Shown one piece after another: positions 25,455 through 32,466 of a DNA stretch of 32,466 bases. How positions within the stretch are numbered: position 1 is the stretch's first letter; each line of letters starts with the position of its first letter. The stretch is taken from contig JBNAVJ010000016.1 in the NCBI GenBank assembly GCA_049700455.1, forward strand, positions 1-32,466. The letters are read 5' to 3'. The notes below the pieces were generated by a model. That model saw only the letters and a program-made list of their open reading frames with translations. It was not told the DNA's origin and searched no databases. The DNA is from JBNAVJ01 sp049700455. GTDB lineage: Bacteria; Bacteroidota; Ignavibacteria; Tepidaquicellales; Tepidaquicellaceae. The position numbers and the translations under genes are program-made.

Positions 25455-27341
25455 ATGGAAAACTCAAAACAAGAAATTTACTATCCTCGTAAGGAAATCA
25501 TCAGAAAGGCTCGCGTAAAAGACTGGGAAGCTCTGAATGAATATGCTACAAAAAACTATGAAGAGTTCTGGGAAAAAGAAGCAAAGCAGCTTAAATGGTT
25601 CAAAAAATGGGATAAAGTTATTGACGATAGTAATAAGCCTTTCTTCAAATGGTTTACAAACGCCCGTGTAAATATTGTCTACAACTGCCTTGATGTTCAT
25701 TTAAAAACCTACCGAAAAAACAAGGTTGCCCTCTTCTGGGAAGGTGAAAAAGGTGACTACAAAGTGTTTTCTTATTACGCTTTACATAGAGAAGTATCAA
25801 AATTTGCTAATGCTCTAACCAGTCTCGGAATCAAAAAAGGCGATAGAGTTACAATATATATGGGCAGGATTCCGGAACTTGTGATTTCAATGTTAGCCTG
25901 TGCACGAATAGGAGCTATTCATTCTGTTGTTTATGGAGGCTTTTCTGTTGAAGCCTTACATGAAAGACTGGAAGACAGCCATTCAAAAGTTCTTGTAGTT
26001 GCAGATGGCGCCTACCAGCGTGGTAAGATAGTACCCTTGAAAGCTATCGCTGATGAAGCACTACAACGAGCAGCCTCTGTTGAAAACGTCCTGGTAATCA
26101 AACGAACAGGTGAGCCAGTTAATATGGAATATGGTAGAGATATCTGGTATAACGATCTGGTAAACCTGCCGATAATAAATAGCCATTGTTCCGTTACTGA
26201 AATGGATTCTGAAGACCCACTCTTTTTACTTTATACATCAGGAACAACCGGCAAACCGAAAGCTGTTCTTCATACACACGGAGGATATATGGTTGGTGTA
26301 TATTCAACTTTCAAATATGCTTTTGATATTAACGATGAAGATAGGTATTGGTGTGCAGCAGACCCAGGCTGGATAACAGGACATAGTTACATTGTTTATG
26401 CGCCTTTGTTAAATGGAGCAACATCGTTTCTGTATGAAGGAGCTCCCAACTTCCCATTTCCAAACCGCTGGTGGCAAATGATTGAAAAATATGGAATTAC
26501 CATTCTTTACACTGCACCGACCGCTATTCGGGGATTAATGAGATATGGCGATGCCTGGCCTAATAGACACGACCTCTCATCTTTACGATTACTCGGTTCG
26601 GTTGGAGAACCCATCAATCCTGAAGCCTGGAGATGGTATTACAAAGTAATTGGAAAAGAAAGATGTCCTATAATTGACACCTGGTGGCAAACTGAAACAG
26701 GAGCGTTTATGATTACACCCACTCCTGCAGTACCACTTAAACCCGGCTCCGCAACCAGACCCTTTTTTGGAATAGAAATGGATATCCTCAATGAAGATGG
26801 AACACCGGTAAAAGACAATGAGGAAGGCTATCTGGTAATTAAGACCCCCTGGCCATCTATGCTAAGAACTATATATAATGACCCCGAAAAATACATAGAA
26901 AAATACTGGGCAAAATATCCCGGATATTATCTTACAGGTGACTCAGCAAAAAGAGATAACGACGGCTATTACTGGATTATTGGACGAACTGATGATGTAA
27001 TTAAAGTTTCAGGTTATAGACTGGGTACGGCTGAAATAGAATCTGCTCTTGTCAGTCACCCATCAGTTGCAGAAGCTGCCGCAATTGGAGTACCTCATGA
27101 AATTAAGGGAAACTCAATTTACACTTTTGTTATTCTCAAAAAAGGCTACGAAGCAACTGAAGCACTGAAAGAAGAGTTAATTAATCACGTAGGTCATGAA
27201 GTTGGGCCAATAGCCAAACCTGAACACCTTGAATTTGTTGAGACACTGCCAAAAACTCGTAGCGGGAAAATAATGCGTCGCGTTTTGAAAGCCAGAGTAC
27301 TTGGACAGGACCCCGGTAATTTATCTACACTTGAAGAATAA
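25455..27341 (+). CDS. acs: Acetyl-CoA synthetase (AMP-forming)
   Basis: Activates acetate to acetyl-CoA through acetyl-AMP, the high-affinity route for acetate use. At 628 residues it is close to the usual ~650. An Acs-type N-terminal domain (NYEEFWEKEAKQLKW) is followed by the ANL core with the P-loop Y260-T-S-G-T-T-G-K-P-K269, DPGWITGHSYIVYAPLLNGA, the acetate-pocket stretch DTWWQTETGAFMITP, and YLTGDSAKRDNDGYYWIIGR with the hinge region. The C-terminal domain ends in KTRSGKIMRR, where K605 matches the lysine acetylated by Pat-type enzymes in other Acs proteins, so post-translational control is plausible. With pta-ackA nearby, the cell can both make and reuse acetate. Confidence 0.95.
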   Translation: MENSKQEIYYPRKEIIRKARVKDWEALNEYATKNYEEFWEKEAKQLKWFKKWDKVIDDSNKPFFKWFTNARVNIVYNCLDVHLKTYRKNKVALFWEGEKGDYKVFSYYALHREVSKFANALTSLGIKKGDRVTIYMGRIPELVISMLACARIGAIHSVVYGGFSVEALHERLEDSHSKVLVVADGAYQRGKIVPLKAIADEALQRAASVENVLVIKRTGEPVNMEYGRDIWYNDLVNLPIINSHCSVTEMDSEDPLFLLYTSGTTGKPKAVLHTHGGYMVGVYSTFKYAFDINDEDRYWCAADPGWITGHSYIVYAPLLNGATSFLYEGAPNFPFPNRWWQMIEKYGITILYTAPTAIRGLMRYGDAWPNRHDLSSLRLLGSVGEPINPEAWRWYYKVIGKERCPIIDTWWQTETGAFMITPTPAVPLKPGSATRPFFGIEMDILNEDGTPVKDNEEGYLVIKTPWPSMLRTIYNDPEKYIEKYWAKYPGYYLTGDSAKRDNDGYYWIIGRTDDVIKVSGYRLGTAEIESALVSHPSVAEAAAIGVPHEIKGNSIYTFVILKKGYEATEALKEELINHVGHEVGPIAKPEHLEFVETLPKTRSGKIMRRVLKARVLGQDPGNLSTLEE

Positions 27342-27356
27342 AGCCTGAGCTAACTC

Positions 27357-27413
27357 CCCTGCTGCATTTCCCTTTTTTCTGCTATTTTAGAGGAAAGCCT
27401 CATTGTAGCAGGG
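27357..27413. repeat. Inverted repeat between acs and the helicase cassette
   Basis: The arms CCCTGCTGCA (27357-27366) and TGTAGCAGGG (27404-27413) pair over 10 bases with one G-T. They enclose 37 bases that contain a smaller GAGG/CCTC hairpin. No T-run follows, so it is not a standard terminator. It may still be a structured 3' end of the acs transcript, or a boundary mark of the accessory cassette that begins at 27554. Confidence 0.35.
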
Positions 27414-27553
27414 ATTCTCTATTATCTATCTTATCATTCTGTCACCAAACAAGCCACAGAATTTATCCTGTCTATTGCCGTATAAAAATTTTACTTTTAT
27501 CAAAATTTCTCTTGATAACTATTGTATTCTTTTGTATGTTATGTTAAGACTTT

Positions 27554-27781
27554 ATGAAAGAAAAAGAACCAATGGTGGTTAAAAAAGTTGTTGCACACCC
27601 TCAAATAAACGCACACATTCCTTATAAATATCTTATCTCCAGTCAGACTCCTTCTATTAAAATCGCAGGTCGGCTATACTTTAAAAAAAATATAATTGAT
27701 AATTGGGTAATCAGAGAATCTCCTACGCAAACAAAAGGTATATGCAAAACCTTTTACCGGAAGAAAAGTAAAAAAGAATAA
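27554..27781 (+). CDS. Small excisionase-like (HTH_17-type) DNA-binding protein
   Basis: Basic protein of 75 residues. The middle reads KVVAHPQINAHIPYKYLISS followed by QTPSIKIAGRLYFKKNIIDN-W. This resembles the winged-helix domain of excisionase/MerR-like proteins, whose second half is usually (I/T)P-x-(I/Y)KIG-(G)RxRF-x-x-x-(D/E)(I/L)DxW. The first helix is a poor match (usually VAxxLxVSxxTVY), so the call rests on the wing half. It ends 3 bases before the start of the helicase gene and is probably co-transcribed with it; such a gene could regulate the cassette or recall a mobile origin. A second in-frame Met (residue 7) is an alternative start. Confidence 0.55.
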   Translation: MKEKEPMVVKKVVAHPQINAHIPYKYLISSQTPSIKIAGRLYFKKNIIDNWVIRESPTQTKGICKTFYRKKSKKE

Positions 27782-27784
27782 TTT

Positions 27785-30700
27785 ATGAATAAAAAAGAGC
27801 ATTTTCAGAATTCCAGTAATAATGCCCAAGAAAATAGAAATTTACCTTTAGACCTGACATTTATAGTCAATGAAACAAATAGAACTCTCAAAGATAGATT
27901 TGAAGAGTTAATAAAGGATTGTAAATTCTTTGATTGTCTGGCTGCTTATTTTTACATAAGCGGATTTCATAAAATATATAAACCTCTACAAAAAACTGAA
28001 AGGATAAGAATCCTGATAGGGATTGGAACAACTAAAGCAACTTACAGTTTGATAAAAGATGCAAAAGATAATCCTCAATCCCAGGGACTATTTTCACACG
28101 CAAGAACAAAACAGGAAATTGAAAACATTGTGGGAAATGAAATGGCTGATTCAGAAGATAGCCTTTCAATTGAAGAGGGTACGCAAAAGTTTATTGAATG
28201 GATAAAACAAAATAAACTTCAAATAAGGGCTTATCCAAGCGAGAATCTCCATGCAAAACTTTATATAATGACCTTTACAGAAGGTGATAGGGATATAGGC
28301 AGGGTAATTACTGGCTCAAGCAATTTTACAGAGGCTGGTTTAATTGATAATCTTGAATTCAATGTTGAACTTAAAAACAGGGCGGATTATGAATTTGCAA
28401 AACAGAAATTTGAAGAACTCTGGCAAGATGCAGTTGATGTAAGCGATAAGTATATTCAGACAATTGAAGAAAAAACGTGGCTTAACCAAAATATCACTCC
28501 TTATCAACTCTACCTGAAGTTTCTGTACGAGTATTTTAAAGATGAATTACGACAAACCGATGAGCTTTTTGTAAAATATTTACCCGAAAATTTCAGAAAG
28601 TTTGAGTATCAAGAACAGGCGGTTTTAAATTCAAAGAGAATTCTGGAAGAGTATGGTGGAGTTTTTATTTCTGATGTGGTAGGACTTGGGAAAACATATA
28701 TGACTGCCATGCTCTGCGGACAACTTGATGGAAGAACATTGGTAATTGCTCCGCCTGCGCTTTTAAAAAAATCAAATCCAGGCTCATGGCTTAATGTCTT
28801 CTCCGACTTCAGAGTGCCTGCAGATTTTGAATCAATTGGCAAACTTGAAGATATAATTGAAAGAGGCACAGAAAAGTATTCTAACATAATCATTGATGAA
28901 GCTCATCGCTTCCGCACGGAAACAACATTGTCATATGAAGATGTGGCTGAAATATGTCGTGGAAAGAGAGTAATTCTTGTTTCTGCAACTCCGTATAATA
29001 ACTCACCCCAGGATATTCTTGCTCAAATTAAACTTTTTCAGAATGTTCGAAGAAGCACCATTCCCGGAATTCCAAACCTTGAAGATTTCTTTAAGAAAAT
29101 AGAAACAAAGATAAATAACATTGATCGTCAGAAACATTACAACGAGTACATTAAGCTTACAAGACAATGTACGAAAGAAATTAGAGATAAGGTTTTGAAA
29201 CACATTATGGTGCGAAGAACAAGAACCGAAATAGTCAAATACTTTGAAAATGATCTGAAGAAAAACTCCATAAAATTCCCTGAAGTAGAAGACCCGAAGC
29301 CCTTTTATTATCAACTCAATGATGAAGAAGATAAAATCTTTATGCAAACCATTGAGTTAATCACCGGAGAATTCAAATACGTTCGATATACCCCATTATT
29401 GTATCTTAAAGAAAGTATTTCAGCGTTTGAAGCTCAATCCCAGAAAAATATGGTAGGATTTATGAAAATCCTCCTGGTGAAACGCCTCGAAAGTAGTTTC
29501 TATGCCTTTCAGAAAACTCTTGATAGATTCATCAATTCTTATAAAATGTTTATTGAAGAATATGAAAATGGCAATGTGTATGTAAGCAAAAAATATATCA
29601 ATAAAATATTTGAACTTTTAGAAGATGATGACGATGAAGCAATACAAAAACTTATCGATGAAGGAAAAGCAGAAAGATACTCAGCATGGGATTTTATAGA
29701 AGAATTTGAATCATTGCTAAAAAACGACTATAAGATTCTAAAAGATATAAAATCTCTGTGGGAGAACATAAAGAGAGATCCAAAACTGGAAACCCTCATT
29801 GAACAATTGAAAAACAATTTTATTCTAAAAGAGAAAAAAATAATCATCTTTACAGAGTCAAAAGAGACTGCAGAATATCTGGGAACGAATATAAATAAAG
29901 TGTTCAACAAAGAAGTAGCGTTAGTATTTCACGGTAGCACTTCCGAGATTGAAAGGGATAAGGTAATAGAAAATTTTGATGCAAGAGCAAGAAATAAAAA
30001 AGACGATTACAGAATTCTTGTTTCAACCGAGGTACTGTCCGAAGGTGTAAATCTGCATCAATCAAACATAGTAATAAATTACGACATTCCCTGGAACCCA
30101 ACAAGATTAATGCAGAGAGTGGGCAGAATTAACCGTATAGATACACCTTTTAATAAAATCTATGTATTTAACTTTTTCCCCACAAAGCAGGCAGATTCAG
30201 AAATTGAACTTACCAGAATTGCCCGTTCTAAGATAGAGGCATTTTTGACTTTACTTGGCGGCGATTCTGCAATACTTACAGAAGGTGAACCAGTATCTTC
30301 TCATGAACTCTTTGATAGACTTCTCTCAAAAAAGACTTTTACAGAAGATGAAGGACAGGAAAGTGAACTCAAGTATTTAAGAGTTATTGAGGATATTCGT
30401 GATAATAATCCAGATTTATTTGAACAGATAAAAAAACTGCCTAAGAAAGCACGTTCAGCAAAGGCATATTCAGAAGCTCTCGGCAACATCACGCAATCCA
30501 ATTCCCTTATTACGTATTTTCGAAAAGGAAAATTGATGAAGTTCTTTTTGTCAGATAAAACAACAACTGTTGAACTTGATTTTTTAACTGCAGCAAAAAT
30601 TTTGGAGTGTGCACCTGAAGAAAAGAAAGAAAAATTGCATTTGGGAAATTACTATGAACTACTCATCAGGAATAAAGATGCATTTTTGAATTCTACACTT

Positions 30701-31048
30701 GATGAAATTATAGAAATCAGGCAAAAAGGTGGAAAAAGCAGTGAAGATGAGCTCCTCAAGATTTTGAAAGCAACGCAGAAAAACAGCAAACAACTCACCG
30801 AAGATCAGGAAGAATACCTAAAAAAAGTGATAAGCCAGATTGAAGCAGGTTCTTTGCCAAAACAAACAATAAAGAAAACATTAAAGGCATTAAATACCTT
30901 AAAGCAGGATATTCAAAATCCATTAAAAGTCATTGGGATACTACAAAGAGAGATTTCTACTTCTTTTCTTAAAAGCCATTATGCAGAGACTTCTGCTATA
31001 ACAGAAGGAAAAAGGGAAGTTATTTTATCACTTTATTTATCAGAGTGA
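27785..31048 (+). CDS. PLD-like nuclease domain fused to SNF2-type helicase
   Basis: Large cytosolic ATPase of 1087 residues. The N-terminal ~25-225 is a phospholipase-D-like domain with one HKD-type half motif: H156-A-K158 followed by G177-S-S-N180; the Asp normally five residues after the Lys is Thr. The superfamily 2 helicase core follows: Walker A GLGKT (K303) in SDVVGLGKTYMT, DEAH box D371-E-A-H374, motif III SATPYNN, then after a long insertion (~480-640) the second RecA domain with IIFTESKETAEYL, STEVLSEGVNLHQ and the arginine-finger motif Q777-R-V-G-R-I-N-R784. The C-terminal ~250 residues are helical, without recognised domain. The core is of the SNF2/HepA (RapA) kind, which moves along double-stranded DNA. 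PLD-SNF2 fusions of this sort recur beside restriction and phage-defence genes. Operon: the HTH gene ends 3 bases before it and the AlbA_2 gene starts 4 bases after. Confidence 0.88.
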   Translation: MNKKEHFQNSSNNAQENRNLPLDLTFIVNETNRTLKDRFEELIKDCKFFDCLAAYFYISGFHKIYKPLQKTERIRILIGIGTTKATYSLIKDAKDNPQSQGLFSHARTKQEIENIVGNEMADSEDSLSIEEGTQKFIEWIKQNKLQIRAYPSENLHAKLYIMTFTEGDRDIGRVITGSSNFTEAGLIDNLEFNVELKNRADYEFAKQKFEELWQDAVDVSDKYIQTIEEKTWLNQNITPYQLYLKFLYEYFKDELRQTDELFVKYLPENFRKFEYQEQAVLNSKRILEEYGGVFISDVVGLGKTYMTAMLCGQLDGRTLVIAPPALLKKSNPGSWLNVFSDFRVPADFESIGKLEDIIERGTEKYSNIIIDEAHRFRTETTLSYEDVAEICRGKRVILVSATPYNNSPQDILAQIKLFQNVRRSTIPGIPNLEDFFKKIETKINNIDRQKHYNEYIKLTRQCTKEIRDKVLKHIMVRRTRTEIVKYFENDLKKNSIKFPEVEDPKPFYYQLNDEEDKIFMQTIELITGEFKYVRYTPLLYLKESISAFEAQSQKNMVGFMKILLVKRLESSFYAFQKTLDRFINSYKMFIEEYENGNVYVSKKYINKIFELLEDDDDEAIQKLIDEGKAERYSAWDFIEEFESLLKNDYKILKDIKSLWENIKRDPKLETLIEQLKNNFILKEKKIIIFTESKETAEYLGTNINKVFNKEVALVFHGSTSEIERDKVIENFDARARNKKDDYRILVSTEVLSEGVNLHQSNIVINYDIPWNPTRLMQRVGRINRIDTPFNKIYVFNFFPTKQADSEIELTRIARSKIEAFLTLLGGDSAILTEGEPVSSHELFDRLLSKKTFTEDEGQESELKYLRVIEDIRDNNPDLFEQIKKLPKKARSAKAYSEALGNITQSNSLITYFRKGKLMKFFLSDKTTTVELDFLTAAKILECAPEEKKEKLHLGNYYELLIRNKDAFLNSTLDEIIEIRQKGGKSSEDELLKILKATQKNSKQLTEDQEEYLKKVISQIEAGSLPKQTIKKTLKALNTLKQDIQNPLKVIGILQREISTSFLKSHYAETSAITEGKREVILSLYLSE

Positions 31049-31052
31049 AAAA

Positions 31053-32420
31053 ATGAAAAATAAAAAAAATTATGGAATTTTGAAAGAAACAGAAAGAATT
31101 GAACTGAAAAAATCTGTTGGTGAATGGAAGGAAATAGTTGAGACTGTTTGTGCATTCGCAAACACTGAAGGCGGTAGAATTTATATAGGTATTCCACCTT
31201 CGGGTAAAACATCAGGAATAAATATTGGTAGCAATACTATTGAAGACCTTACAAACAAAATTATAAATAATACGGACCCTAAAATTTATCCGAAAATCTC
31301 AATTGAAAAAATTGATAATAAAGATGTAATTGTAATTAATGTAGAGAAATCACCTGACCAGATAGTGCTTGCCTTTGGAAGACCATATAAAAGGGTTGGA
31401 AAGTCAACTGTAAAAATGTCAAAGGATGAGTATGAAAAAAGAATTTTAGAGAAACACAAAGAAGAAATACGATTTGATTTACAGATATGTGAGGATGCTA
31501 AATTTTCTGATGTTGATAATCAAAAACTGAAAGAATTTTTAAAGTCAGCAAAAACCGAACGGGGTCTGGATATACCCGTTAATTCTTCTCCTAAAGAAGC
31601 ACTTATGCGACTTAATCTTTTAAGAAATAATAAGTTAACCAATTCTGCAATACTTCTTTTTGGTAAAGAGCCACAAAGGTTTTTTATTCAGGCAGAAGTA
31701 AGATGCGTCCGGTTTAAAGGTACAAATGTAACAGAAACAATGATTGATATGAAGAATGTGGGCGGAAACTTGATTGACCAGGTAAAAGAGGTAGAAAAAT
31801 TTATCTTTAATAATATCTCTTTAACTTCCTGGATAGAAAACGGAAAAATAGAAAGACAGGAAAAATGGGAGTATCCACCAAAGGCAATAAGAGAGGCGCT
31901 TGTCAATGCTATTTGCCACCGGGATTATCGTTCAATTTCAAAGGTTCAGGTAAGAATATTTGATGACAGAATAGAGTTCTGGAATCCCGGTAAACTCCCT
32001 GAGGGCTGGACTGTTGAAAAATTAAAACAAAAGCATGAATCAAGACCTTTCAATCCTTTAATAGCAAAGGCATTCTTCTGGATAAAGTACATAGAGGAAG
32101 TTGGAACAGGAACAAACAAGATAATTGAGTGGTGTAAAGAATGGGAACTGCCGGAACCTGACTTTGAATTTACTGGAACAAGTATGGTTTTAACTCTGAG
32201 AAAATCTAAACTGACAGAAGAAGTTATGAAAGAATTAAATGAAAGGCAGAGAATAATTATTGAATATATAAGAAAGTCCGGCAGGATAGATAGAAGTAAA
32301 GCAATGGAAATATTAAAAACATCAAAAGACACTGCTTTTAGAGAATTGGTAAATCTAATTCAGAAGGGATTAATTAAAAGAAAAGGTAAAGGTAAAAATG
32401 TATATTATGTCTTGTCATAA
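31053..32420 (+). CDS. AlbA_2/Schlafen-like plus RecG-like ATPase-domain regulator
   Basis: Protein of 455 residues of the COG2865 kind. The N-terminal AlbA_2 (Schlafen-type) nucleic-acid-binding domain (~10-125) is marked by IELKKSVGEWKEIVETVCAF and NTEGGRIYIGI. A GHKL-like HATPase_c_4 domain (~245-375) has REALVNAICHRDY with N285 at the Mg/ATP position and GTGTNKII as the glycine loop. The C-terminal ~70 residues (RQRIIIEYIRKSGRIDRSKA onward) are a winged helix ending in a basic wing (KRKGKGKNVYYVLS). Members are annotated as transcription regulators or RecG-like proteins, but the ATPase here is not a helicase. It starts 4 bases after the helicase stop and is probably translationally coupled to it. 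Role in the module is unknown: sensing, DNA binding or regulation. A tandem repeat begins 20 bases after the stop. Confidence 0.85.
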   Translation: MKNKKNYGILKETERIELKKSVGEWKEIVETVCAFANTEGGRIYIGIPPSGKTSGINIGSNTIEDLTNKIINNTDPKIYPKISIEKIDNKDVIVINVEKSPDQIVLAFGRPYKRVGKSTVKMSKDEYEKRILEKHKEEIRFDLQICEDAKFSDVDNQKLKEFLKSAKTERGLDIPVNSSPKEALMRLNLLRNNKLTNSAILLFGKEPQRFFIQAEVRCVRFKGTNVTETMIDMKNVGGNLIDQVKEVEKFIFNNISLTSWIENGKIERQEKWEYPPKAIREALVNAICHRDYRSISKVQVRIFDDRIEFWNPGKLPEGWTVEKLKQKHESRPFNPLIAKAFFWIKYIEEVGTGTNKIIEWCKEWELPEPDFEFTGTSMVLTLRKSKLTEEVMKELNERQRIIIEYIRKSGRIDRSKAMEILKTSKDTAFRELVNLIQKGLIKRKGKGKNVYYVLS

Positions 32421-32439
32421 GATTATTCGTCTCAATTTT

Positions 32440-32466
32440 GCGACGCATTTGCGACGCATTTGCGAC
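32440..32466. repeat. 11-bp tandem repeat, cut by the window edge
   Basis: The unit GCGACGCATTT occurs at 32440-32450 and 32451-32461, and a third copy begins at 32462 and is cut at the end. Because 11 is not a multiple of 3, three copies make a 33-base cycle that reads the same 11 residues in every forward frame (A-T-H-L-R-R-I-C-D-A-F) and a different open cycle on the other strand. There are no stops in any frame. Total copy number is not visible. Confidence 0.85.

Noticed and set aside
27554..31048. Assignment of the helicase cassette to Mokosh or DISARM
   Set aside because: Mokosh helicases are of the COG1112 (superfamily 1) kind, while this one has SNF2-type superfamily 2 motifs. DISARM would need its methyltransferase and the DrmA/DrmB proteins, none of which is in the window.
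32440..32466. The terminal repeats as the beginning of a CRISPR array
   Set aside because: The units are 11 bases and directly adjacent with no spacers.

Overview
The window is AT-rich chromosomal DNA, most likely from a member of the Ignavibacteria (Bacteroidota/Chlorobi group) or a close relative. Two exported proteins end in a type IX secretion (T9SS) sorting domain with the N-(Y/F)-PNPFN motif. One of them is a gingipain-like C25 protease. The tRNA gene is preceded by a Bacteroidota-type promoter (TTG, 20 bases, TAnnTTTG). The assignment is inferred from these traits, not from a database search.

Layout. 1-1382: a terminator-like hairpin and a leftward seven-repeat Ycf48-like propeller protein carrying a T9SS tail. 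1613-5083: a tight leftward operon of pyrimidine-nucleoside phosphorylase, a membrane-anchored thermonuclease and two paralogous M23 peptidases. Divergent from it is comEC (5204-7561), the DNA-uptake channel, so cell-wall cutting, DNA cutting, nucleoside use and DNA import lie side by side. 7640-11858: a loose rightward series of single-domain genes (Acg-type nitroreductase, SAM methyltransferase, VOC protein, exported cupin, ICMT-like membrane methyltransferase, DUF2231-like membrane protein) separated by gaps of about 60-290 bases that hold no recognisable gene. 11855-16167: rluD, a small exported protein with a strong terminator, and a LysM-rich MltD-type lytic transglycosylase. 16177-16298: promoter and tRNA-Thr(TGT).

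16458-18640 encodes IorA and IorB, an indolepyruvate:ferredoxin oxidoreductase whose alpha subunit has no C-terminal ferredoxin domain. 18915-22634 is the 1239-residue secreted C25 protease. 22775-27341 is acetate metabolism: overlapping pta-ackA, a DUF454 membrane gene on the other strand, and acs. Aromatic 2-oxoacid oxidation, acetyl-phosphate/ATP production and acetate reactivation together suggest a heterotroph that digests external protein, takes up the products and ferments at least part of them.

27554-32466 is the accessory part: a small excisionase-like DNA-binding protein, a 1087-residue PLD-SNF2 helicase and an AlbA_2/RecG-like ATPase, spaced 3 and 4 bases apart. An 11-bp tandem repeat begins 20 bases after the last stop codon and runs off the window edge. 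This cassette is the best candidate for an under-described system. It resembles phage-defence or restriction modules, but no methyltransferase or other partner is visible inside the window.
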